From contig VSNK01000175.1 of the NCBI GenBank assembly GCA_009774255.1, positions 1 through 12,397 on the forward strand: 12,397 bases of DNA. The letters are read 5' to 3'. The position numbers and the translations under genes are program-made. Positions 6,800 to 12,397 of the stretch are shown here, piece by piece. The DNA comes from Faecalicatena sp. GTDB taxonomy: Bacteria; Bacillota; Clostridia; Lachnospirales; Lachnospiraceae. The notes below the pieces were generated by a model. The model was not told the DNA's origin and searched no databases. It was given only the letters and a program-made list of their open reading frames with translations. How positions within the stretch are numbered: position 1 is the first letter of the stretch; each line of letters starts with the position of its first letter.

Positions 6800-7573
6800 A
6801 TGAATTATTCGGAACAGGAAGGGAAGCAGTATCATATCCAGGTGGGGAAGGGCGATGTGGGGAGATATGTGATCCTGCCGGGAGACCCGAAGCGTTGCGC
6901 AAAGATCGCAAAGTACTTTGATGAGGCAGAATTGGTGGCGGACAGCCGGGAATATGTGACCTACACCGGATACCTGGACGGGGTGAAGGTGAGCGTGACA
7001 TCCACAGGCATCGGAGGCCCATCGGCGGCCATTGCCATGGAGGAGCTTGTAATGTCGGGGGCGGATACTTTTATCCGGATTGGGACCTGCGGCGGCATGC
7101 AGACGAATGTGATGAGCGGTGACGTGGTGATCGCCAGCGGCGCGATCCGGATGGAGGGGACGAGCCGGGAGTATGCGCCCATTGAATTTCCTGCGGTGGC
7201 GGATGTGAGGATTGTGAATGCCCTGATCGGGGCGGCAAAGAAGCTGGAGCAGGATTATCACGTGGGAATCGTGCAGTGTAAGGATTCTTTTTATGGACAG
7301 CACTCTCCGGAATCTAAACCGGTGAGTTATGAACTGATGGATAAATGGGAGGCATGGAAACGGCTGGGATGTCTGGCATCGGAGATGGAATCTGCCGCGC
7401 TGTTTGTTGTGGCAAGCAGTCTGGGCGTGAGGATCGGATCCTGCTTCCTTGTGATGGCAAACCAGGAGCGGGAAAAAGCAGGGCTTGAGAATCCGGTAGT
7501 CCATGATACGGATATGGCGATCCGCATTGCGGTGGAAGCAATCCGGAATCTGATTCAGGAAGACCAGGGGTGA
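6800..7573 (+). CDS. udp: Uridine phosphorylase (nucleoside phosphorylase family I)
   Basis: A 257-residue cytoplasmic enzyme (E. coli Udp is 253) that cleaves uridine with phosphate to uracil and ribose-1-phosphate. It aligns by eye along its length with E. coli Udp. GDPKR at 28-32 carries the phosphate-binding Arg32 (E. coli Arg30), Arg50 matches Arg48, STGIGGPSAAIAMEEL spans 68-83, Arg93 and Thr96 in RIGTCGG match Arg91 and Thr94, and EMESA holds Glu197 (E. coli Met197-Glu198), which binds the ribose. The uracil-recognition loop is GQHSPES: Gln167 is kept (E. coli Gln166), but the position of Arg168 is Ser169. Substrate range may therefore differ from classical Udp. ATG 6800 is chosen over the upstream in-frame start at 6776 because AAAGGGAG precedes it at good spacing. 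The cytidine deaminase gene starts 4 bp after its stop, so the two form one operon. Confidence 0.85.
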   Translation: MNYSEQEGKQYHIQVGKGDVGRYVILPGDPKRCAKIAKYFDEAELVADSREYVTYTGYLDGVKVSVTSTGIGGPSAAIAMEELVMSGADTFIRIGTCGGMQTNVMSGDVVIASGAIRMEGTSREYAPIEFPAVADVRIVNALIGAAKKLEQDYHVGIVQCKDSFYGQHSPESKPVSYELMDKWEAWKRLGCLASEMESAALFVVASSLGVRIGSCFLVMANQEREKAGLENPVVHDTDMAIRIAVEAIRNLIQEDQG

Positions 7574-7577
7574 TGAT

Positions 7578-7997
7578 ATGAGACATGAACAGATCATGGA
7601 ATTGATTGAGACGGCGGCGGATCAGCTCAAATATTCCTATGTGCCTTATTCCGGTTTTCGAGTAGGCGCGGCTCTTCTTGCTGGGAACGGATCCGTATAT
7701 ACGGGCTGCAATATTGAAAATGCCGCGTACACCCCTACAAATTGTGCCGAGCGAACCGCATTTTTCAAGGCAGTCAGCGAAGGAGTCAGAGAGTTTCGGG
7801 CAATCTGTGTGGTCGGCGGCCCGGACGGGAGGCTGGAGTCCTATACACCGCCGTGCGGAGTCTGCAGGCAGGTGATGATGGAGTTTTGCGATCCAGAGGA
7901 ATTTGAGATTATCCTGGCAACAGGGAAGGATGATTATAAAATCTATCAGTTAAAAGAATTGATGCCGCTGGGCTTTGGACCTGATAATTTGGCATAG
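7578..7997 (+). CDS. cdd: Cytidine deaminase
   Basis: A 139-residue homotetramer-type cytidine/deoxycytidine deaminase (B. subtilis Cdd is 136), converting cytidine to uridine in the cytoplasm. The zinc site is complete: Cys56-Ala-Glu58 in NCAERTAFF (Glu58 is the proton shuttle) and Cys93 and Cys96 in PPCGVCRQ. The substrate-binding segment SGFRVGAAL (25-33) and the GCNIENAAY segment (43-51) are intact. AGGGGTGAT, overlapping the end of the preceding gene, provides the ribosome binding site. Four base pairs separate it from the uridine phosphorylase stop, so cytidine can be turned into uridine and then uracil plus ribose-1-phosphate by one transcript. Confidence 0.95.
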   Translation: MRHEQIMELIETAADQLKYSYVPYSGFRVGAALLAGNGSVYTGCNIENAAYTPTNCAERTAFFKAVSEGVREFRAICVVGGPDGRLESYTPPCGVCRQVMMEFCDPEEFEIILATGKDDYKIYQLKELMPLGFGPDNLA

Positions 7998-8037
7998 AAG
8001 CGAAGAGGTTCCTTATTTGACGGGGCTGTTTGAAAAC

Positions 8038-8109
8038 GGCTGTATAACTTATGATATCACAACACGATGTCGCAGGTATGCAGCCATTTTCGGACAGTCC
8101 TGTTTTTTT
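8038..8109 (+). terminator. Possible terminator region after cdd
   Basis: GGCTGTATA (8038-8046) can pair with TATGCAGCC (8077-8085), one pair being G-U, and is followed by ATTTTC. A further run of seven Ts lies at 8103-8109 after a short GGAC/GTCC palindrome. The loop is long (30 nt), so termination efficiency is uncertain. Confidence 0.35.
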
Positions 8110-8191
8110 GCTCTATAGATGATTCATCCGTCAAAAGGTCTCATTTTCCCACTCACTTTGGCATACGATGCGTAGGTCTTATTATCAATAT

Positions 8192-8207
8192 ATGTAAGAG
8201 ATTACAT
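8192..8207. promoter_or_regulatory. Distal operator copy, ATGTAA-N4-TTACAT
   Basis: ATGTAAGAGATTACAT is a dyad with 6-bp arms. It shares both arms and the total length with the palindrome at 8359-8374, 167 bp downstream, which overlaps the TRAP promoter start. Two such sites suggest binding by one dimeric or tetrameric repressor, possibly with looping. The regulator is not in the window. Confidence 0.55.
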
Positions 8208-8265
8208 TCTCGGATGTGGGAAAGTGAAAAAAGAAATATGATTAGTATAAATGCACAAAAAATAA

Positions 8266-8277
8266 GTTTATATAAAC
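8266..8277. repeat. 12-bp perfect palindrome GTTTATATAAAC
   Basis: This AT-rich self-complementary 12-mer lies about 50 bp upstream of the -35 box of the TRAP promoter. Palindromes of this kind can be operators, but in AT-rich DNA chance occurrence is a real alternative, and no second copy was seen. Confidence 0.3.
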
Positions 8278-8325
8278 GGATTTAAACTATAAAAATAAGC
8301 ATAATAACGAAAAATATTTTGCGTA

Positions 8326-8354
8326 TTGACTTTTGAATGAACTATATTTACAAT
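8326..8354 (+). promoter_or_regulatory. Sigma-A promoter of the TRAP-uxaC operon
   Basis: TTGACT (8326-8331) and TACAAT (8349-8354) are separated by exactly 17 bp. The predicted start near 8361 falls inside the palindromic operator at 8359-8374. This leaves a leader of about 85 nt before the dctP start codon. Confidence 0.8.
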
Positions 8355-8358
8355 AAAA

Positions 8359-8374
8359 ATGTAAGTGCTTACAT
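8359..8374. promoter_or_regulatory. Promoter-proximal palindromic operator
   Basis: ATGTAAGTGCTTACAT has perfect 7-bp arms around a central TG. It begins 4 bp after the -10 box and covers the expected transcription start, the standard position for a repressor. The shape resembles LacI-family/catabolite-responsive sites (consensus about WTGNAANCGNWNNCW) but has TG instead of the central CG. A local LacI- or GntR-family uronate regulator is therefore as likely as CcpA. Confidence 0.65.
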
Positions 8375-8401
8375 CATGAGGAATGGTTCACCTGATGATG
8401 T
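8371..8401 (+). other. 5' leader hairpin of the TRAP transcript
   Basis: ACATCAT (8371-8377) pairs with ATGATGT (8395-8401), and after a G-G mismatch AGG (8379-8381) pairs with CCT (8391-8393), leaving a 9-nt loop. The stem begins about 10 nt into the predicted mRNA and shares 4 bp with the operator. No T-run follows, so it is more likely a 5' mRNA-stabilising hairpin than a terminator. Confidence 0.5.
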
Positions 8402-8446
8402 GAAAAAGGAGTCAAAGAAATAGAAAAAAAGAAAGGAAAGAGTGAT

Positions 8447-9496
8447 ATGAGACGTATGAAAAGATGGTTATCTGCAGCCTTGTGTATCTGTATGGCGGCC
8501 GGGCTGGCAGGATGCGCTTCATCGGGCACCGGTGGTGTCTCAGGGCGCAAGAGAATCGTGCGGATCTCCCATGCGCAGTCGGAGACCCACCCGGAGCACC
8601 TTGGGCTGCTCGCGTTTAAGGATTATGTGGAGGAGAATCTGGGAGACCGGTATGAGGTACAGATTTTTCCGAATGAGATCCTGGGGGCGGCTCAGCGGGC
8701 GATCGAGCTGACCCAGACGGGCGCCATTGATTTTGTTGTGGCCGGTACGGCAAACCTGGAGACCTTTGCCAGCGTTTATGAGATATTCAGCATGCCTTAT
8801 TTGTTTGACTCTGTGGAAGCCTACCATGAGACGATGATGGATACGGATTATATGGAGCAGATTTATGAATCAACGGATGAAGCTGGTTTCCGTGTCATGA
8901 CCTGGTATAATGCAGGGACAAGAAGCTTTTATGCTAAGACACCGATTGAGACGCCGGATGATTTGAAGGGCAAGAAGATCCGTGTACAGCAGTCGCCTGC
9001 CAGCGTAGCCATGACCCAGGCATTCGGCGCGGCGGCGTCCCCCATGAGCTTCGGAGAGGTCTATACGGCCATCCAGCAGGGGGTGATCGACGGGGCGGAG
9101 AACAATGAGCTTGCTCTGACCAACAACAAGCACGGTGAGGTCGCCAAATATTACGCGTACAACAACCACCAGATGGTGCCGGATATGCTGATCGCGAACC
9201 TGAAATTCCTGCAGGGGCTGTCGGACGAGGAACGGGAAGTATTTACAGAGGCGGCAAGGTTCTCTACGGAAGTCGAGATGGAGAACTGGGATGAACAGGT
9301 AGCAGAGGCGAAGAAGATCGCAGAGGAGGATATGGGAGTACAGTTCTCGGAGGTCGATGTGGAGGCGTTCAAGGAGAAGGTACTGCCGCTGCACGAGCAG
9401 ATGCTGGAGGAGAATCCAAAGATCAGGGATTTTTACGACCATATCCAGGAGGTCAACAAGGAAGCAGGTCAGGAAAAGGAGGCAGATGAGTCATGA
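8447..9496 (+). CDS. dctP: TRAP transporter solute-binding lipoprotein, DctP family
   Basis: A 349-residue extracytoplasmic solute receptor. The signal peptide has basic residues (MRRMKR), a hydrophobic stretch and the lipobox LAGC with Cys23 as the lipidated residue, as expected in a Gram-positive cell. DctP-family landmarks follow: ISHAQSETHPEH (residues 40-51) at the start of the mature fold, GTRSFYA with Arg159, DDLKGKKIRVQQSP with Arg179 (the conserved arginine that holds the substrate carboxylate), and FGEVYTAIQQGVIDGAENN with Asn219/Asn220. The start is supported by AAGGA at 8433-8437. Its stop overlaps the dctQ start by 4 bp. Linkage to uxaC suggests a hexuronate ligand; the receptor alone shows only that it should bind an organic acid. 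Confidence 0.93.
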   Translation: MRRMKRWLSAALCICMAAGLAGCASSGTGGVSGRKRIVRISHAQSETHPEHLGLLAFKDYVEENLGDRYEVQIFPNEILGAAQRAIELTQTGAIDFVVAGTANLETFASVYEIFSMPYLFDSVEAYHETMMDTDYMEQIYESTDEAGFRVMTWYNAGTRSFYAKTPIETPDDLKGKKIRVQQSPASVAMTQAFGAAASPMSFGEVYTAIQQGVIDGAENNELALTNNKHGEVAKYYAYNNHQMVPDMLIANLKFLQGLSDEEREVFTEAARFSTEVEMENWDEQVAEAKKIAEEDMGVQFSEVDVEAFKEKVLPLHEQMLEENPKIRDFYDHIQEVNKEAGQEKEADES

Positions 9497-10002
9497 ATGC
9501 ATTGAAAACACTCCGGAAAGGGATGGATTGGGTATTAAGCTCTGCATGTTTTGTAATATTCGCGTTTATGGTATGTATTGGGACTTACCAGATTGTGGTA
9601 CGTTATTTCTTCAACAGCCCCAGCACGGTCTCGGAAGAGCTGCTGACATACAGCTTCACCTGGATGGCCCTGCTGTCATCCGCCTATGTATTTGGCAAGA
9701 GGGATCATATGCGCATGGGATTTTTGGCGGATAAACTGAGCGGGAAGAAAAGGCTGGCGCTCGAAGTCGTGATCGAGGCGCTGATTCTGGCATTTGCCGT
9801 GATCGTACTGATCTTCGGCGGGATCCGGATCATGAACCTGACCATGACACAGGTGACAGCCTCTCTGGGAATCCCTATGGGAACGGTCTATACGGTGGTG
9901 CCGCTGAGCGGTGTCCTGATCGTGGTTTATACAGTTCTCAATATTATCGATCTGTGTACGGGAAGTATCGAGCTGGGCGGTACGGAGGAGGCCCAGGAAT
10001 AA
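9493..10002 (+). CDS. dctQ: TRAP transporter small permease subunit, DctQ family
   Basis: A 169-residue four-helix membrane protein that partners DctM in the TRAP secondary transporter. Hydrophobic segments lie at about residues 14-37, 50-66, 88-112 and 128-152. The usual DctQ features are visible: VRYFF after helix 1, SEELLTYSFTWMALL in helix 2, and KRDHMRMGFL in the following loop. The ATGA overlap with dctP indicates translational coupling; AGGAGG lies 10 nt upstream of the start inside dctP. Confidence 0.92.
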   Translation: MNALKTLRKGMDWVLSSACFVIFAFMVCIGTYQIVVRYFFNSPSTVSEELLTYSFTWMALLSSAYVFGKRDHMRMGFLADKLSGKKRLALEVVIEALILAFAVIVLIFGGIRIMNLTMTQVTASLGIPMGTVYTVVPLSGVLIVVYTVLNIIDLCTGSIELGGTEEAQE

Positions 10003-10021
10003 AGAAAAGGAGGATTTTTCT

Positions 10022-11329
10022 ATGGATATAGCAATATTATCCGGACTGATTATTTTAGTAATGCTTGTGATCATGCTTGTAGCCGGCATGCCAATCGCGG
10101 TTGCGCTTGGGGTCTCTTCAATCTGCGCGATCCTGCCGATCCTGAATTTTGAGGCGACGGTTGTAACAGGGGCGCAGAGGATATTCTCGGGAATCTCGGT
10201 ATTCTCCCTTCTGGCGATTCCCTTCTTTATCCTTGCAGGAAATATTATGAATAAAGGCGGGATCGCCGTCCGTCTGATCAACCTGGCGAAGCTGGTGACC
10301 GGCCGCACTCCGGGCGCTCTTGCCCAGACAAATGTAGTGGCGAATATGCTGTTCGGGTCGATTTCCGGTTCCGGAACGGCTGCCGCTTCGGCCATGGGCT
10401 CTATTATCGGACCGATCGAAAAGGAAGAAGGATATGATCCCAACTTTTCCGCGGCTGCAAATATTGCCACCGCGCCTACCGGGCTTCTGATCCCGCCCAG
10501 TAATGTAATGATCACATTTTCACTGGTCAGCGGCGGGACGTCCGTAGCCGCGCTTTTCATGGCAGGATATGTACCGGGATTTCTCTGGGGGCTCGCATGC
10601 ATGCTGGTGATCTATGTGCTGGCAAAGAAAAATGGATATCAGAGTACTTCCAGATTCACCGGAAAAGAAGCGATGCAGGTATTGCTCCAGGCGATCCCGT
10701 GCCTGCTGCTGATCGTGATTGTAATCGGAGGAATCATATTCGGTATCTTTACGGCTACGGAGGGGTCGGTCGTGGCAGTTGTATACAGCCTGATCCTTTC
10801 CCTGTTTTTCTATAAGTCTATCAAGCTGAAAGAACTGCCGCAGCTCTTTAAGGACAGCGCGGAGATGACCGGAATCATTATTTTCCTGATCGGAGTTTCC
10901 AGTATCATGTCATGGGTTATGGCATTTACCGGGATTCCGACAGCGATTTCCAATGGCCTGCTGGGACTGACAAACAATAAGTTCGTGATCTTGCTGATCA
11001 TCAACATCCTTCTGCTGGTGGTGGGGACATTTATGGATATGACGCCTGCATGTCTAATCTTTACACCGATCTTCCTGCCCGTATGTACGGCGTTGGGGAT
11101 GAATACGATTCATTTCGGGATCATGATGATCTTCAACCTCTGTATCGGGACGATCACGCCTCCGGTGGGGACTACACTGTTTGTCGGTGTCCGTGTTGGA
11201 AATGTAAAAATTGAGACGGTATTTAAACAGCTTTTGATCTACTTTGCGGCAATCTTTATCGTGCTGCTGCTGGTAACCTATATCCCGCAGATTTCACTGT
11301 GGCTGCCGGGCCTGATGGGATATGTATAA
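10022..11329 (+). CDS. dctM: TRAP transporter large permease subunit, DctM family
   Basis: A 435-residue multi-helix membrane protein, the usual length for stand-alone DctM. It forms the Na+-coupled translocation pathway of the TRAP transporter. Characteristic DctM segments are GMPIAVALG near the N-terminus, IPFFILAGNIMNKGGIA, GSISGSGTAAASAMGSI, TAPTGLLIPPSN, and near the C-terminus IGTITPPVGTTLFVG. It starts 19 bp after dctQ with AAAAGGAGG as ribosome binding site. Confidence 0.95.
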   Translation: MDIAILSGLIILVMLVIMLVAGMPIAVALGVSSICAILPILNFEATVVTGAQRIFSGISVFSLLAIPFFILAGNIMNKGGIAVRLINLAKLVTGRTPGALAQTNVVANMLFGSISGSGTAAASAMGSIIGPIEKEEGYDPNFSAAANIATAPTGLLIPPSNVMITFSLVSGGTSVAALFMAGYVPGFLWGLACMLVIYVLAKKNGYQSTSRFTGKEAMQVLLQAIPCLLLIVIVIGGIIFGIFTATEGSVVAVVYSLILSLFFYKSIKLKELPQLFKDSAEMTGIIIFLIGVSSIMSWVMAFTGIPTAISNGLLGLTNNKFVILLIINILLLVVGTFMDMTPACLIFTPIFLPVCTALGMNTIHFGIMMIFNLCIGTITPPVGTTLFVGVRVGNVKIETVFKQLLIYFAAIFIVLLLVTYIPQISLWLPGLMGYV

Positions 11330-11344
11330 AAATGACAGATGTTT

Positions 11345-11380
11345 GGAACGGCAGACCGCAGACCCATGTGCTGCCGTTCT
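11345..11380 (+). other. Intercistronic hairpin between dctM and uxaC
   Basis: GAACGGCAG (11346-11354) and CTGCCGTTC (11371-11379) form a perfect 9-bp stem with a 16-nt loop, plus an outer G-U pair. TGAGATATTTC follows rather than a clean T-run, so a strong intrinsic terminator is unlikely. It may protect the upstream transporter mRNA or mark a processing point that lets transporter and enzyme be made at different levels. Confidence 0.55.
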
Positions 11381-11410
11381 GAGATATTTCAAAAAAAGGA
11401 GAGAATGAAA

Positions 11411-12397
11411 ATGAAACAATTTATGGATCAGGATTTTTTGTTGAGTACGGAAACTGCAAAGACATTATTTCATGAACATGCGGCAAAGATGCCGATTCTG
11501 GATTACCACTGCCATATCAATCAGGAGGAGATCGCGAAGGACAGGAAGTTTGAGAATATCACTCAGGTATGGCTGGGAGGGGATCACTACAAATGGCGGC
11601 AGATGCGCTCCAACGGGGTTGATGAAAGGTATATTACTGGTGATGCTTCTGACAGGGAAAAATTTCAGAAATGGGCGGAAACACTGGAAAAGGCCATCGG
11701 CAATCCGCTCTATCACTGGAGCCATCTGGAGCTGCAGAGATACTTTGGCTATCATGGGTATCTGAACGGAAAGACAGCGGAAGAGGTGTGGAACCTTTGC
11801 AACGCGAAGCTACAGGAGGATGGGATGAGCGTGCGCAATCTTATACGTCAGTCCAACGTGACGCTGCTGTGTACCACGGATGACCCGGCGGATTCTCTGG
11901 AGTGGCATAAAGTCATTGCGGAGGATCAGACATTCGATGTTCAGGTGCTTCCGGCATGGCGGCCGGATAAGGCGATGAATATCGAGAAACCGGATTATAC
12001 GGAGTATCTTGTAAAATTGGGGCGTGCGGCAGGCATGGAGATCAAGAGCTTTGCAGACTTAAAGGCAGCTCTGCGGAAGAGAATGGAATTTTTTGACGGC
12101 ATGGGCTGTAAGGTGTCGGATCATGCTCTGGAATATGTGATGTACGCACCGGCAGAGGAGAGCCGGATCGAGGAACTGTTTGCAAAGCGTCTGGAAGGCG
12201 GGGCTTTGACAAAAGAAGAGGTGCTGCAGTTCAAGACGGCATATATGGTCTTTGTGGGAAAGGAATACCATCGTCTGGGCTGGGCGATGCAGATCCACTA
12301 TGGGTGCAAGCGGGATAACAATGTGTTCCGTTACGGCCAGCTTGGACCGGATACCGGATATGACTGTATCGACAATTACGCGCCGTCCGCGCAGATG
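11411..12397 (+). CDS. uxaC: Uronate (glucuronate/galacturonate) isomerase, 3' end outside window
   Basis: The first 329 residues of a protein that remains open at the window edge; the family is usually about 465-470 residues, so roughly 70% is present. UxaC interconverts D-glucuronate and D-fructuronate, or D-galacturonate and D-tagaturonate, the first cytoplasmic step of hexuronate catabolism. It belongs to the amidohydrolase superfamily: the metal-binding H-x-H is His33 and His35 in PILDYHCHI. Other family segments are WLGGDHYKWRQMRSNGV, the residues around CTTDDPADSLEWH, and MQIHYGCKRDNNVFRYGQLGPDTGYD near the window end. ATG 11411 is preferred to ATG 11405 because AGGAG at 11397-11401 is then 9 nt upstream rather than 3. 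Its place behind dctPQM makes the transporter a likely uronate importer. Confidence 0.93.
   Translation, partial: MKQFMDQDFLLSTETAKTLFHEHAAKMPILDYHCHINQEEIAKDRKFENITQVWLGGDHYKWRQMRSNGVDERYITGDASDREKFQKWAETLEKAIGNPLYHWSHLELQRYFGYHGYLNGKTAEEVWNLCNAKLQEDGMSVRNLIRQSNVTLLCTTDDPADSLEWHKVIAEDQTFDVQVLPAWRPDKAMNIEKPDYTEYLVKLGRAAGMEIKSFADLKAALRKRMEFFDGMGCKVSDHALEYVMYAPAEESRIEELFAKRLEGGALTKEEVLQFKTAYMVFVGKEYHRLGWAMQIHYGCKRDNNVFRYGQLGPDTGYDCIDNYAPSAQM

Larger units (their letters stand above)
7998..8446 (+). other. AT-rich intergenic regulatory region between cdd and the TRAP operon
   Basis: A 449-bp gap much richer in A+T than its neighbours, with no credible protein gene. Its left part holds a possible terminator for the cdd transcript. 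Its right part holds two matching palindromes, an additional 12-bp palindrome, a good sigma-A promoter and a leader hairpin, each listed separately. Short open frames here (for example 8067-8285) have no ribosome binding site and no protein-like composition. Confidence 0.7.

Noticed and set aside
8145..8223. 8-bp inverted repeat TTTCCCAC/GTGGGAAA flanking the distal operator
   Set aside because: An 8-bp match at 63-bp spacing is about what chance gives in a 450-bp AT-rich gap.
8376..8423. 15-codon leader peptide ahead of dctP
   Set aside because: The ATG lies inside the leader hairpin, about 15 nt from the predicted mRNA 5' end, with no ribosome binding site and no attenuator structure after it.
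1..12397. CRISPR array, tRNA or rRNA gene, prophage or defence system
   Set aside because: No regularly spaced repeats, no tRNA-like cloverleaf or rRNA sequence, and no integrase, nuclease or other defence protein was seen on either strand.

Overview
The window looks like chromosomal DNA from a low-to-mid GC, Gram-positive anaerobe of the class Clostridia, most plausibly a gut Lachnospiraceae. The grounds are strong AGGAGG-type ribosome binding sites, compact co-directional operons, a DctP lipoprotein with a Gram-positive-type lipobox, and gene content typical of gut Clostridia. The family assignment is an inference from style, not from a database match. All supported protein genes are on the + strand.

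Layout. (1) 1-254: non-coding leader with three tandem small hairpins, a 10-bp inverted repeat and a promoter. (2) 255-962: Crp/Fnr-type regulator. (3) 1068-4764: xdhA-xdhB-xdhC, a three-subunit molybdenum hydroxylase of the xanthine dehydrogenase type (molybdopterin, FAD and 2x[2Fe-2S] subunits), in the same order and with nearly the same subunit sizes as E. coli xdhABC. (4) 4881-4927: intrinsic terminator. (5) 5026-6432: NCS2 xanthine/uracil-family permease. (6) 6494-6754: a 257-bp terminal-inverted-repeat element whose + strand RNA would fold end to end. (7) 6800-7997: uridine phosphorylase and cytidine deaminase. (8) 7998-8446: 449-bp AT-rich regulatory gap with a strong promoter and two copies of a 16-bp palindromic operator. 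(9) 8447-11329: DctP-DctQ-DctM TRAP transporter. (10) 11411 to the window edge: uronate isomerase (uxaC), cut off by the end.

How the genes work together. The left two thirds form a nucleobase/nucleoside scavenging region. The permease imports a purine base or uric acid, the Xdh complex hydroxylates it (or runs in the reductive direction), and the pyrimidine nucleoside enzymes deaminate cytidine and phosphorolyse uridine, giving base plus ribose-1-phosphate. The Crp/Fnr protein directly upstream is the likely local regulator of xdh. The right third is a separate regulon. A TRAP importer feeding uronate isomerase suggests uptake of glucuronate, galacturonate or a related hexuronate. Its promoter is overlapped by a palindromic operator, but no cognate regulator is encoded in the window.

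The most unusual items are the structured inverted-repeat element at 6494-6754, the paired ATGTAA-N4-TTACAT operators upstream of the TRAP operon, and two active-site departures: Gln for the purine-orienting Glu in XdhA, and loss of the uracil-recognising Arg in the uridine phosphorylase.
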